Below are positions 19,990-29,974 of a DNA stretch of 64,000 nt, one piece after another. Within the stretch, counting starts at the first letter, position 1. Each line of letters opens with the position of its first letter. The stretch covers positions 1-64,000 of the forward strand of contig JAUYPV010000070.1 of the NCBI GenBank assembly GCA_030697555.1. Reading direction: 5' to 3'. The position numbers and the translations under genes were made by a program. The notes beneath the pieces were generated by a model. The model did not search any database. It was given only the letters and a program-made list of their open reading frames with translations, and was not told where the DNA came from. Origin of the DNA: Hyphomonadaceae bacterium (GTDB lineage: Bacteria; Pseudomonadota; Alphaproteobacteria; Caulobacterales; Hyphomonadaceae).

Positions 19990-20029
19990 AGTAACAACTA
20001 TTGACTTTTGTTACTGCAAGGCCTAGTTT
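19990..20029 (+). promoter_or_regulatory. Promoter with perfect inverted-repeat operator for AKR-tetR
   Basis: AGTAACAA (19990-19997) and TTGTTACT (20008-20015) form a perfect 8-bp inverted repeat with a 10-bp spacer. The -35 TTGACT (20001-20006) lies inside it, and TAGTTT at 20024-20029 is 17 bp further as -10. The ribosome binding site AAGGAG follows before the ATG at 20054. This fits repression by the TetR protein encoded second in the operon. Confidence 0.65.
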
Positions 20030-20053
20030 GGCTGCAGATCAAGGAGTCCAGTC

Positions 20054-21040
<987 letters not shown>

Positions 21041-21059
21041 ATGGCGCCATGAGGGGGTC

Positions 21060-21641
21060 GTGAACACCGATTCCACTCGCGACCGCATTCTTGACGCGGC
21101 GGTAGACCTGCTGCGGCGCTACGGCCCGGACAAGACCGGCGTGGTCGACATCGCGCGCTCTCTCGATATGAGCCACTCCAACGTCTACAAGCACTTCGCC
21201 TCGAAAAGCGCGCTGTTCGATGCGGTCGCGAAGCGTTGGCTGGAGCAGGTGATGGCGCCGCTGGCCAAGATCACCGCCGACAAGAAGACGCCCGCGCCGA
21301 AACGGCTGAAGGCCTGGGTGCGGACGCTTGCGGAGATAAAGCGCCGCAAGGTGCTGGACGATCCGGAACTGTTCGCAGTCTACAGCGCGATCACCGCGTA
21401 TGCGCATGAGGTGGTCGCGGCGCACGTGGCGCACATGCAGGAGCAGGTGTCGGAAATCATCGCCGACGGCGTTGAGGCGGGGGACTGGAAAGTGAAGTCG
21501 GCCAAGACGACGGCCGCGATGATTCTCAACGCGACAACGCGGTTTCATCATCCCGCGATGGTGCAACTGGACGGGGGCAAGAGTCCGTTGGCGGAGCTGG
21601 ACGCGCTGATCGATGTCGTGATTGCCGGGTTGAAGGCCTGA
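21060..21641 (+). CDS. TetR-family repressor
   Basis: A 193-residue regulator. The N-terminal helix-turn-helix spans about 5-50 (TRDRILDAAVDLLRRYG..TGVVDIARSLDMSHSNVYKHF), and a helical ligand-binding domain follows. The start is taken as GTG at 21060 with GAGGGG four bases upstream; there is no in-frame ATG nearby. The order enzyme-then-regulator and the operator overlapping the operon promoter indicate autoregulation together with the aldo/keto reductase. Confidence 0.88.
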   Translation: MNTDSTRDRILDAAVDLLRRYGPDKTGVVDIARSLDMSHSNVYKHFASKSALFDAVAKRWLEQVMAPLAKITADKKTPAPKRLKAWVRTLAEIKRRKVLDDPELFAVYSAITAYAHEVVAAHVAHMQEQVSEIIADGVEAGDWKVKSAKTTAAMILNATTRFHHPAMVQLDGGKSPLAELDALIDVVIAGLKA

Positions 21642-21787
21642 AGCGCTGCCCACTTTATTTGCCGGCGGCCCAGGGTGCGCGGCTTTTGCCGCAATCGCCC
21701 TGAAGACGCCTTCAGCCGATGCGCAATTTCGCCCTGCCCGTCGCCGTACCTGAGCCCTCGCCAACAACAGACACGGAAGAGGGACCC

Positions 21788-23194
21788 ATGTCGGACTCTG
21801 TAGCGCCTCCGCGCCCAAATGAGGGCGGCGGCTTCGATATCTCGCGGCTTGTGCCGCAGCGATCGTTCGGACTGAAACTCATACTTGTATGTACGCTCGC
21901 CCTGATGATGGCCATTCCGGCCGTCTTCGTCTGGGCGCTGCTCTATTCGCGGTCGACCGACGCCAACCGGGCGATAGAGGACGTAGCGCAACTGCGCGGG
22001 GGGATACAGGAGCTGATGGGCCCTGCGGTCACCGTGCCGTTCGAGCGCGACGTCATCGCCCAGGTCAACGGCGTCAACCAGGTGCAGGCGGTGCAGGGCC
22101 GCATGGTGCTCTATGCCGACACCGGCACAGCGGATGCGAAACTCGAAACCGAAGTGCGCCGCCGCGGCCTGCACGACGTGCCGGTCTATACGGCCGACGC
22201 CGTCTTCAAGGCGACATTCAATCCTTCGCGCATCGCGGCCGAGGCGCCTTCGGGCGCACGGCTGAAATGGAGCGAAGCGCGCGTCTACATGAGCCTTGGC
22301 GACCTGCGCGGCGCCAAGGATGTGAGACTGACGCTGAGCGGGCGGGCGCTCGATCTGGCGCCAGTGGAGATGGTCAACACCTACGGGGGACCGTCGGGCC
22401 GCTCGATGGTGAGCGCGCCGCTGGGCTGGATCTTCGGCCCGCCGCCCGGGACCCTGCCCGCGGAGGCGAGCCTGCGCATCTCCGGCGCACAGCGCATCTC
22501 GCTCGCAGCTTTCGCCAAGGACACGGTCATCACCATGTCCGGCGACTGGGCCTCGCCCAGCTTTGACGGCGGCTTCCTGCCCGACACGCGCGAGGTGACC
22601 AAGGAAGGCTTCACGGCGACGTGGCGCATTCCCTTCCTTGCGCGCGGCGCGCCGGGCGCGGGGCCTGACCTCTCGTTCGACACGCTGATCAATTCCGGCC
22701 CGGGCGCGAGCCTGCTGGATACGGGCAATCCGTACCAGAGCGTCGAGCGGGCGCTGAAGTATGCCCCGATGTTCATCGGGCTCGTCTTCCTCACCTATTT
22801 CCTGTTCGAGGCGACGAGCGGCGTGCGGGCCCACCCGGCGCAGTATGTTCTCGTCGGCCTGGCGCAGACGGTGTTCTACATGCTGCTGCTGTCGATCTCG
22901 GAAGTGGCGGGCTTCAACCCGGGCTTCCTGATCGCGGCGACGGCGATGGTGCTGACCTTGTCGTTCTACGCAGGCTCAGTGTTCGGATCGCGCGCGGCGA
23001 TGCTGAAGGCGCTGGTCGTGTTCACCACGCTCTATGCGCTGATTTACACGCTGATGCGCCAGGAAGACTATGCGCTGCTTGTCGGCTCCGTCGCCTCGTT
23101 CCTCGCCATCGCAGGTACGATGTGGATGACACGCAAGCTGGACTGGTATGGCGTCGGCCGCTCGCCTGCGCCGCAGCCCCTGCCGCAGGGCTAG
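21788..23194 (+). CDS. creD: CreD-like inner membrane protein
   Basis: A 468-residue protein of the CreD/CbrA family. It has an N-terminal transmembrane helix (about 28-50), a large periplasmic domain ([11 protein letters not shown].., ending with [29 protein letters not shown]), then a run of about five helices (345-450) containing [35 protein letters not shown] and a short basic tail. In enterobacteria CreD is induced by CreBC and linked to beta-lactam/colicin tolerance; no creBC genes are present here. The start at 21788 has GAGGGAC upstream; the frame begins 23 codons earlier. Confidence 0.85.
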   Translation: MSDSVAPPRPNEGGGFDISRLVPQRSFGLKLILVCTLALMMAIPAVFVWALLYSRSTDANRAIEDVAQLRGGIQELMGPAVTVPFERDVIAQVNGVNQVQAVQGRMVLYADTGTADAKLETEVRRRGLHDVPVYTADAVFKATFNPSRIAAEAPSGARLKWSEARVYMSLGDLRGAKDVRLTLSGRALDLAPVEMVNTYGGPSGRSMVSAPLGWIFGPPPGTLPAEASLRISGAQRISLAAFAKDTVITMSGDWASPSFDGGFLPDTREVTKEGFTATWRIPFLARGAPGAGPDLSFDTLINSGPGASLLDTGNPYQSVERALKYAPMFIGLVFLTYFLFEATSGVRAHPAQYVLVGLAQTVFYMLLLSISEVAGFNPGFLIAATAMVLTLSFYAGSVFGSRAAMLKALVVFTTLYALIYTLMRQEDYALLVGSVASFLAIAGTMWMTRKLDWYGVGRSPAPQPLPQG

Positions 23195-23285
23195 GCTGAA
23201 ATGGCTGGGGAGGCGGCCGGTGGCCGCCTCCCCTTGCCGCTCACGACAGAGGGAAGATAGTGGCGCTGCTGGAGGCCATTTCGAC

Positions 23286-23711
23286 ATGACATCGCTTACG
23301 CCGTTTCACATCGCCTTCCCGGTGAACGATCTCAGGGCTGCGCACCATTTCTATGGGAGCGTATTGGGATGTCCGGAGGGGCGGAGTTCGGATGAGTGGA
23401 TCGATTTCGATCTTTATGGCCACCAGATTGTGGCGCACCTGAAGCCGGGGCCGGGCGCCGCAGACACGCACCGCAATCCGGTGGACGGGCACGACGTGCC
23501 GGTGCCGCATTTCGGCGTGGTGCTGCGGATGGATCAGTGGAGCGTGCTGGCTGAACGGTTGAAAGCGGCGGGCGTGAAGTTCGTGATCGAGCCCTATGTG
23601 CGCTTCAAGGGCGAGGTGGGCGAACAGGCGACGATGTTCTTCCTCGATCCCGCCGGCAATGCGCTGGAGTTCAAAGCGTTCAAGGACATGAGCAAGCTGT
23701 TCGCGACATGA
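23286..23711 (+). CDS. VOC family (glyoxalase-like) protein
   Basis: A 141-residue single-chain vicinal oxygen chelate protein. The start [29 protein letters not shown] is the first beta-alpha-beta module. The second carries PHFGVVL and the terminal [18 protein letters not shown] metal-site strand. His8, His68-Gln-type and Glu near the C terminus are plausible metal ligands. The substrate is unknown. The start is the ATG at 23286; the open frame runs back into the previous gene. Confidence 0.82.
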   Translation: MTSLTPFHIAFPVNDLRAAHHFYGSVLGCPEGRSSDEWIDFDLYGHQIVAHLKPGPGAADTHRNPVDGHDVPVPHFGVVLRMDQWSVLAERLKAAGVKFVIEPYVRFKGEVGEQATMFFLDPAGNALEFKAFKDMSKLFAT

Positions 23712-23720
23712 GGCGCGCGC

Positions 23721-24650
23721 CTACTCGGCGGCCTTCTCCGGAAGACTGTCTGCAGACTTCAGCGGCTCGAACGGCCGGTCGGGATCGTTGGGCAGCACGT
23801 TCTCGACATAGTTGCGTAGATGGTCGGTGACGGCCTGCGGCTCGCCGAGCAGATGTTCAGGCGGGATCGGCTTGCCGAAGGTGAGGTTGAACCTGTCGCC
23901 CTGCTTGTTGAGCAGTTCGTGGAACAGCGTGATGTCGCGCAGCTCCTTGTTGAGGTCGCATAGCCGGTAGTAGAGCCAGGAGTTGCGCGCCTCGATGTGG
24001 AGCGGCGTCACCGGCGCCTTGTTCTTGCGGGCGAGCGAGACGGCGGTCTGGTGCCAGGGCCGGTCGATCAGCTTGCCGTCGACGAACTGCGCGAGGGCGC
24101 CCGAGGGGAAGATCATCAGCAGGCGTTCGGCGGCGAAGGTTGCGGCGGCGCGGCGCAGGGTTTCGCGGGTCTTGGCGATGGTGCGCTTGTCCTGCACCCA
24201 CTCGACCGGGATGATCACGTCGGCGAAGCGGAGATTTACGCGGCACGCATCCGCGTTCGCCATGATCTCGATGTCCTTGCGAACCGGCATCAGGGCGGCG
24301 AGCGCGATCGAGCCGTCAGCAAGTCCGGTGGGATGATTTGAGACGATCACGGAACGGCCGGTGCGCGGCACATGATCGAGCCCGCGCGTGGTGACGGAAA
24401 GATCGAGCGCCTTGTCGAGGTAGGCGAAGCATTCGGCGCCGGACTTGAGTTTCTTGATGTCGTCGGCCCAGCGGATCGCCTTGTTATAGCCCAGCAGCGT
24501 GTAGAGGACCGGCCGGACGATGGGCCAGGTCCTGTGCTTCACGAAGCTGGGGCAGCGCTCCTCGATCAGGATGTCGACGATATGGGCGTCGCTCTTTTCC
24601 GGATCGATGAAGGCCGTCAGCCTTGGATCTATTTCGCTCTGGTCTGCCAT
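23721..24650 (-). CDS. 1-acyl-glycerol-phosphate-type acyltransferase
   Basis: A 309-residue acyltransferase of the PlsC/hemolysin-like superfamily, peripheral at the inner membrane. The catalytic motif is NHPTGLADG with His106 and Asp112, a longer HX5D spacing than the usual HX4D and typical of the OlsA/hemolysin-like branch. MIFPSGALAQ replaces the FPEGTR block, and APVTPLHIE follows. It probably acylates a lipid such as an ornithine lipid or lysophospholipid. It is transcribed divergently from the receiver protein gene. Confidence 0.82.
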   Translation of the reverse strand: MADQSEIDPRLTAFIDPEKSDAHIVDILIEERCPSFVKHRTWPIVRPVLYTLLGYNKAIRWADDIKKLKSGAECFAYLDKALDLSVTTRGLDHVPRTGRSVIVSNHPTGLADGSIALAALMPVRKDIEIMANADACRVNLRFADVIIPVEWVQDKRTIAKTRETLRRAAATFAAERLLMIFPSGALAQFVDGKLIDRPWHQTAVSLARKNKAPVTPLHIEARNSWLYYRLCDLNKELRDITLFHELLNKQGDRFNLTFGKPIPPEHLLGEPQAVTDHLRNYVENVLPNDPDRPFEPLKSADSLPEKAAE

Positions 24651-24826
24651 CCGTCCCCGGTTTTACCCCTTGTATTGGACAGTATCGGGATACTGGACAG
24701 TCCCGGCCCGGTCGTTAATCATTCGTAACCGTTCCGGCGCGAAAACCCCTTGAGGTTTGTTTCGCGGTTGCGGAAACGTATCGACGTGCGAATGCCCCGG
24801 CAATTGGGGAGCGTACGGGGGAAAAC

Positions 24827-25243
24827 ATGAAAGTTCTCTGGGTCGAGGATCATCCTCGCGCGGGCGAGATGCTTGCGGCGGCCGCGGCAGCGGCCTCCCG
24901 GAAACGCTATGGCATCGACCTCGTCATCGCGACTTCGCTGCTGGACGCCGAGCGCAAGCTGCGGCTTGAGCGCTTCGAGCTCGTCGTGATTGACCTGATG
25001 CTGCCGGATTCGTCGGATGAGGACGTGACCGTCACGCGCATCGCCAACATGGGCAAGTTCCGCGTCGCGGTGGTCTCGGCCAGCGAGAAGCGGCAGCAGG
25101 TAGTCGAGAGCCTCGTGCGGGCTGGCGTCGATTGCGCCTCGCGCGCCGTCGGCAAGGAAGACCTGCAGCTTGCCGAGTTCGTGAAGCGGCCGGAACTGTT
25201 CCGCGACTTCGTGCTCGGCCTGATGCCGTCGCAGGCGGCCTAA
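24827..25243 (+). CDS. Stand-alone response regulator receiver protein
   Basis: A 138-residue single receiver domain. The acidic pair Glu7-Asp8 (WVEDH), phospho-acceptor Asp56 (VVIDLMLP), Ser84 (VVSAS) and Lys110 (VGKEDL) occupy the expected positions. It has no output domain, so it would act by protein contact as CheY/DivK-type proteins do. The normally conserved 'K-P' turn is K-E here. No histidine kinase is adjacent. A 176-bp AT-richer leader with repeated TGGACAGT precedes it. Confidence 0.8.
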   Translation: MKVLWVEDHPRAGEMLAAAAAAASRKRYGIDLVIATSLLDAERKLRLERFELVVIDLMLPDSSDEDVTVTRIANMGKFRVAVVSASEKRQQVVESLVRAGVDCASRAVGKEDLQLAEFVKRPELFRDFVLGLMPSQAA

Positions 25244-25304
25244 CTGCTCTTCCCAACTTTCGCCGACATTGAACGCGATGCATGATCCCCGCGAGGGGAT
25301 TCTC

Positions 25305-25886
25305 ATGCGCTTGCTTCTGATCCTGCTGATCGGCCTGTTCACCGCGTTGCCTGCTCTTGCGCAGACGAGCGAGGACGAGACAAAGATCCGCGCCGTGATC
25401 GCTGACTGGTACAAGTATGTAGGCGAGCCCGTGGCGGATCCGCCCTGGGGCCTGATGGCGCCGGGCGGTGTCGATGCGGGGCCGGGCTTCGCAGAGATTC
25501 CCCGCCAGCCGCCTGAGTATCGCAGCGCCGCAGCTTACGACGGGCCGCGCATCAACAACGAACTGGCGGCGAAGGCGATGCAGTTCGCCTACGACATCGA
25601 CACGCTGAAAATCGATCCACGCTTCGCCAAGGTGTGGGTGTGGGAGCGCGGCTATTTCTACGCGTGGGCGGCGCAGAAGACCTACGAGAACGCCGCATCA
25701 ACGCTGTTCGTGCTGGAGAAGCACGACGATGGTCGCTGGCTGATCCTGCTGCACGACGCAAACTCGCAGGGCATCCCGCCCAACAAGATCACCGATCCGC
25801 TGCCGGACCTGCGCGCGCTCTACTACTCGCGATGCGGCAGCGCGTGCGATCCAGAAGCGGACGCGAAGAAGGCGAAAGAGTTCTAG
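25305..25886 (+). CDS. Secreted protein of unknown function
   Basis: A 193-residue protein with a clear signal peptide (LLLILLIGLFTALPALAQ, residues 3-20). The mature domain begins TSEDETKIRAVIADWYKYV and contains aromatic-rich strands (VWVWERGYFYAWAAQ). The opening helix and overall size suggest an NTF2/SnoaL-like cone fold, but this is not certain. Two Cys near the C terminus (CGSAC) could form a disulfide. The start at 25305 has GAGGGG eight bases upstream. It converges on the next gene. Confidence 0.6.
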   Translation: MRLLLILLIGLFTALPALAQTSEDETKIRAVIADWYKYVGEPVADPPWGLMAPGGVDAGPGFAEIPRQPPEYRSAAAYDGPRINNELAAKAMQFAYDIDTLKIDPRFAKVWVWERGYFYAWAAQKTYENAASTLFVLEKHDDGRWLILLHDANSQGIPPNKITDPLPDLRALYYSRCGSACDPEADAKKAKEF

Positions 25887-25892
25887 GCGAGA

Positions 25893-26930
25893 CTATTCGC
25901 CGTCCGACACGTCGACGCCGGCGAAGATCGGCTTTTCGGTCGGGTGCGGGCGGCCTTCGCGCTCGAGCTGGCGGGCGCCGGCGAGGATGCCGGGCAGCGC
26001 GTAATTGCCCTCATGGCACGCGTACTCGTAGAGCGGCTCGTTGGACACCCGTAGCGCCATCTCTCCGCTCCACGGCTGGGTGTAGAGCGTCGGATCCTCG
26101 ACCTTGAACTCGTAGTAGATCTCGTCCTTCGACCAGCGCGTGTAACGTTCCGTCACCTTGCCCGCGGTCGAGATGTAAGAGCGCTGCTTCGGGTGCGAGT
26201 TGACCGTTTCGACGACCAGCGTGTCGCCTTCATACCAGCCCACGGAGTCTCCGCCCCATTTCGGAATGTTGTTGGGTCCGTGCTTCCCGCCGATCGGAAT
26301 GATGCGGACGTCATGGATCATCTCGGTGAGGATCATCACCGAAGTGGGCGACTGCACGATCTGGTAGGTGTTGTTGTACATGCCGTTGCCCATCACCGGG
26401 CCTGCGCCGCCGGTGAAGCTCATGATGCAGCGCTCGGGCAACGGGCGGATCTCGACATCGTCGAACGTGTTGGTGCGCGTGTTCGCACGAATGCCGGCTT
26501 CGGTGTAGGGAATGCGGCCATCCGTCGGATTGGTGATCCAGGACGAGCGGTATTCGCCTTTCACCTTGGCGTAGCTCTGGCCCGGATCCATCCAGAAACG
26601 ATTGTAGGCGCGCGAGGCGTTCTTGTCGGACAGGAGGTCGGCGGAGGACTTGGCGTCGACTTTGGAGGCGCCGGCTTCCTCGCGCTGCGCGGCGGAATAA
26701 ACGTTGCGATTGGCGAGCTTGCGGGCCTCTTCCTCGCTCATCACCAGCTTCTCGGCGCCGGCGGGACGCTGCATTGTGGTGAGCGACGTGTTGCTCCAGA
26801 AGCCCTGCAGGTCGGGCGCGCCCCAGCTTGTCCTGGGTTTCTCTGAACCGGATTCGGCCTGGGCGAAGGCGGCAGGCGCGGCGAGCACGAAGACGGCCGA
26901 CAGCAGCGCAGATTTCATCGCGAACGTCAT
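25893..26930 (-). CDS. Secreted protein, paralogue of the gene at 60048
   Basis: A 345-residue exported protein with a signal peptide (residues about 1-23, AAPAAFA). It shares a long series of segments with the 344-residue product at 60048-61082: PRTSWGAPDLQGFWSN, NASRAYNRFW, GNGMYNN, MIHDVRIIP, GGDSVGWYEGDTLVVETVN, RYTRW, YEYACHEGNYALPGILAGAR and EKPIFAG. It is therefore a genuine family with two members here. I cannot give a reaction. Similar proteins are commonly annotated as hypothetical in sphingomonads and relatives near aromatic or steroid-type catabolic genes. Confidence 0.75.
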   Translation of the reverse strand: MTFAMKSALLSAVFVLAAPAAFAQAESGSEKPRTSWGAPDLQGFWSNTSLTTMQRPAGAEKLVMSEEEARKLANRNVYSAAQREEAGASKVDAKSSADLLSDKNASRAYNRFWMDPGQSYAKVKGEYRSSWITNPTDGRIPYTEAGIRANTRTNTFDDVEIRPLPERCIMSFTGGAGPVMGNGMYNNTYQIVQSPTSVMILTEMIHDVRIIPIGGKHGPNNIPKWGGDSVGWYEGDTLVVETVNSHPKQRSYISTAGKVTERYTRWSKDEIYYEFKVEDPTLYTQPWSGEMALRVSNEPLYEYACHEGNYALPGILAGARQLEREGRPHPTEKPIFAGVDVSDGE

Positions 26931-27027
26931 GGCGCTCCCTCCGTTTTTTACTTTCCGCGAACGTTACAGGGCCCGGGCCGGGAATCAATCGGCGCGGGCC
27001 CTGTCGGGGAGGCGTGACGTGGGGTCA

Positions 27028-28017
27028 TCACTGCTTCGTGTTGTCGCCTGACGCCTGCGAGGCTGCCGCTGCGCCGGCGGGCGGATTGGTCAGCGGATCG
27101 GCGAGGTACTTGTCGATGACCGCAGGCAGCTCCGTCGAGGTCATGAAATTGTAGTGGCTGTAGCCGGGGATGATGGCGAGCCGCGCCTTGGAGAGCTGGG
27201 TGTTCATCCAGCCCGGCTCTTTCACGCCGCCCCCGAGCAGGGCGAAGAATTCGGCGATATTCTTCTGCGGGATCGAATCATTGTCGGCGAAGACCAGCAG
27301 CACCGGCATGGGCAGCTTCCTGATCTCGTCCGACCAGTCATAGTCTTGCTTCATCTCCACGCCGAGCTTGTCGAGGAAGGCGGCGAAGCGTTTCGGGTCG
27401 GGCCACTCTTTCGCAAACGCTCCGGTCGGCGTCTGCGCAAGGCCGTCGGCGAGGGTGTGGTCGACCTGCCCCATGCCTTCCTGCACTTCGGGATACCAGC
27501 CTTTGTGCTTGTGCGCGGTCGAAATGACAACCAGGCGGCGGACCTTGTCGGGGTGCTGGATGGCGGCGCGCAGGGCGACGTCGGCGCCGAGGGAATAGCC
27601 AACTATGTCGGCCTGGGGGATATTGAGCTGGTCGAGCAGAACGGCGATGTCGTCGCCCATGGTCTCGAGTTTGAGCGGACGGTCGGTGTCCGCCGTGCGG
27701 CCATGGCCTTGCAACTCGACGGCGATCACTTTGTGGGTCTTCGCGAGCGGCTCGAGCAGCGTGGACATTTCGCCGATGGTCATCAGGCCGCCGTGGAGCA
27801 GGACCAGCGGTTCGCCCTGCCCGTAGACCTCGTGGTAGAGCTTGATGCCGTTGATGTCGGCGTAGTCCGAAGAGACGGGCGTCAGCGGCGCCGGGCTCGA
27901 CATCTCGGCCGTAGCCTGTGGCAGGCTCGGCTGTTCCTTCGGAGCGGATGGGGCGCAGGAGACGAGCAGAGATCCCGTGATGGCGCCCGTCACGGCGGCT
28001 TTCAGCAGTCTGCGCAT
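27028..28017 (-). CDS. Alpha/beta hydrolase lipoprotein
   Basis: A 329-residue hydrolase attached to a membrane through Cys21 of the lipobox LLVSC. The mature chain has HGG at 75-77, the nucleophile elbow GYSLGA with Ser142, and a C-terminal His in GYSHYN. The fold resembles proline iminopeptidase/epoxide hydrolase-type enzymes. It shares the block YHEVYGQGEPLVLLHG with the second lipoprotein hydrolase at 56852, so the two are paralogues. A short lipoprotein gene lies just upstream on the same strand (24-bp gap). The substrate is unknown. Confidence 0.85.
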   Translation of the reverse strand: MRRLLKAAVTGAITGSLLVSCAPSAPKEQPSLPQATAEMSSPAPLTPVSSDYADINGIKLYHEVYGQGEPLVLLHGGLMTIGEMSTLLEPLAKTHKVIAVELQGHGRTADTDRPLKLETMGDDIAVLLDQLNIPQADIVGYSLGADVALRAAIQHPDKVRRLVVISTAHKHKGWYPEVQEGMGQVDHTLADGLAQTPTGAFAKEWPDPKRFAAFLDKLGVEMKQDYDWSDEIRKLPMPVLLVFADNDSIPQKNIAEFFALLGGGVKEPGWMNTQLSKARLAIIPGYSHYNFMTSTELPAVIDKYLADPLTNPPAGAAAASQASGDNTKQ

Positions 28018-28041
28018 CTTCGACTCCTTCAGCTTTCTGTT

Positions 28042-28185
28042 CTAACGCGCCACCAACACGATCGGCGCCCCGGTTTCAGCCTGGGTCTGCGCCTTGGGCG
28101 CACATCCGAAGGCGATGGCGGCGAGCGCGATCACCGCCACCCGCAGGCAAAGTCCGGAAAGTCCGTTCCGCTCAATAGTCGTCAT
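28042..28185 (-). CDS. Small lipoprotein (47 aa)
   Basis: A 47-residue product: a short basic N terminus, a hydrophobic stretch (LCLRVAVIALAAIAFGC) ending in a lipobox-like Cys, and a 19-residue hydrophilic tail. An excellent ribosome binding site, AAGGAGG, lies eight bases before the ATG at 28185, which is the main reason to accept the gene. It leads into the lipoprotein hydrolase 24 bp downstream and is probably co-transcribed with it. Confidence 0.55.
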   Translation of the reverse strand: MTTIERNGLSGLCLRVAVIALAAIAFGCAPKAQTQAETGAPIVLVAR

Positions 28186-28347
28186 GACACGTCCTCCTTC
28201 CTGTTGCTGTGCAGCGTTTGCTGCTTCTGGACCTAGGACGTGTGGCCAGCGGCCAAACCGACAATTTCCCGAAAAATAATCCCGGGATGGCCCCGCGACG
28301 TGAAACCGCTTTCCCAGCAAGGCCAAACCCCGCTAAGCGCGGCGGAC

Positions 28348-29475
28348 ATGACCCGGGTCAAACAACTCTATCAGTCGCGCCTTTCGGCCGACCTCCTGTC
28401 GCCGGACCCGGCGCAGGCGGAGGCGGTCGAACGCCTCGACGCGCTGGCGAAGGCGCTGGCTGGGGGACGCAGCTGGTTCGGTGGCGGGCCGGCCCCGCGT
28501 GGTATCTACCTGTGGGGCGCAGTCGGCCGCGGCAAGTCCGTGTTGATGGACCTGTTCTTCGAGGCGGCTCCGCTGAAGCAGAAGCGTCGCGTGCACTTCC
28601 ACGACTTCATGCTGGAGACGCACGCCTTCATCTTCGAATGGCGCAAGCTGGGCCAGGCCGAACGCCGGAAGCATCCGGCCCATGTGCGCGAGGCGGGCGA
28701 CGATCCGATTGCGCCCGCGGCCAAGCATGTGGCGAATGGCGCGCAGCTTCTGTGCTTCGACGAGTTCCATGTGAACCAGATCGCGGACGCGATGATGCTC
28801 GGCCGGCTGTTCGAACAGTTGTTCGATCTCGGCGTCACCATAGTGGCGACATCGAACCGCAAGCCCTCCGCCCTCTACCAGGACGGCATCAACCGCCAGC
28901 TCTTCCTGCCCTTCATCAAGAGGCTGGAGCAAGAGCTTGACGTTATCGAGCTGAGGGCGGCGCGGGATTATCGCCTCGAACGCCTCACCTCCGCGCCGGT
29001 CTACTACTCCCCGCTCGGGTCCGCGGCCAACGCGGCCATGGATGCAGCCTTTGCGAAACTGACGGCGGGCGTGGCGGCTAGCCCGGATTCGCTCGACGTG
29101 CAGGGGCGCAAGGTGAGTGTGCCGCGGCAGGCATCGGGTGTTGCGCGATTCACATTTGAAGAGCTGTGCACGAAGCCGCTGGGCGCTGCCGACTATCTCG
29201 CCATCGCGCGGCACTATCACACCGTTCTGGTCGACCACGTGCCGAAGATGTCGCTCGACCAGCGCACCTGGGCGGCGCGGTTCGTCACGCTGATCGACGC
29301 GTTCTATGAGTCGAAGACCAAGCTGGTGATGTCGGCCGCGGCGCAGCCGGACGATCTCTATGCCGCCGGCGATGGCGCTTTCGAATTCCAGCGGACGGCA
29401 AGCCGCCTGCACGAGATGCGCTCGGCCGATTATCTCGGCTCCGAGCGCGAACACATGCCGGAACCTGCAAAATGA
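28348..29475 (+). CDS. zapE: AFG1/ZapE-family ATPase
   Basis: A 375-residue P-loop ATPase. Walker A GAVGRGKS is at 57-64, Walker B LLCFDEF at 134-140 and the sensor region IVATSNRKP follows. The family includes ZapE, an ATPase that modulates the Z-ring, and Afg1, linked to membrane protein quality control. The start MTRVKQLYQSRL matches the family opening; the open frame begins earlier. In many alphaproteobacteria zapE is next to mdh and the suc genes; here it is 4 kb from mdh. The next gene overlaps its stop (ATGA). Confidence 0.92.
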   Translation: MTRVKQLYQSRLSADLLSPDPAQAEAVERLDALAKALAGGRSWFGGGPAPRGIYLWGAVGRGKSVLMDLFFEAAPLKQKRRVHFHDFMLETHAFIFEWRKLGQAERRKHPAHVREAGDDPIAPAAKHVANGAQLLCFDEFHVNQIADAMMLGRLFEQLFDLGVTIVATSNRKPSALYQDGINRQLFLPFIKRLEQELDVIELRAARDYRLERLTSAPVYYSPLGSAANAAMDAAFAKLTAGVAASPDSLDVQGRKVSVPRQASGVARFTFEELCTKPLGAADYLAIARHYHTVLVDHVPKMSLDQRTWAARFVTLIDAFYESKTKLVMSAAAQPDDLYAAGDGAFEFQRTASRLHEMRSADYLGSEREHMPEPAK

Positions 29476-29930
29476 CAGACCTGATGGACGATCCGGTGCT
29501 GGCGCGCATCCAGGAGGCGCTCGAACTCTACAACGCCGGACGGCGCGCGGAAGCACGCGAGGCGTTCTCGGAAATCTGGACCGGTCTTTCCGATGGCGAT
29601 GCATTCCACCAGTGCATCCTTGCGCACTACATGGCGGATGCGCAGGATGAGCCGGCCGACGAGCTGGCGTGGGACCGCCGGGCGCTGGATGCAGCCAACC
29701 GCATTTCGCGCGAACGGCCGGATGCTGCAGCGCTGAGCGTGCTCAGCCTCTTTCCTTCCCTGTATCTCAATCTGGCGGATGTGCTTCACCGCACCGGCGA
29801 TATCGCGGGCGCCCGGAAACATCTGCAGCTAGCGGAACAAGCGAGCGATGCACTGGTCGACGACAACTACGGGCGGATGATACGCCACGGCATCGAGCGG
29901 CTGGCGGTGCGGCTCCAGAACGCAAGTTGA
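29472..29930 (+). CDS. TPR-like helical protein
   Basis: A 152-residue, all-helical cytoplasmic protein with tetratricopeptide-like pairs: residues 8-25 (ARIQEALELYNAGRRAEAREA), 55-75 and about 95-125 (SLYLNLADVLHRTGDIAGARKHLQLAEQ). The ATG overlaps the zapE stop, so it is translationally coupled to it and is presumably a partner or simply co-expressed. No enzyme motif is present. Confidence 0.75.
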   Translation: MTDLMDDPVLARIQEALELYNAGRRAEAREAFSEIWTGLSDGDAFHQCILAHYMADAQDEPADELAWDRRALDAANRISRERPDAAALSVLSLFPSLYLNLADVLHRTGDIAGARKHLQLAEQASDALVDDNYGRMIRHGIERLAVRLQNAS

Positions 29931-29974
29931 TCATATTTCGGGAAACCCCGGCTTCACCGGCGCGTTACCGCTTT

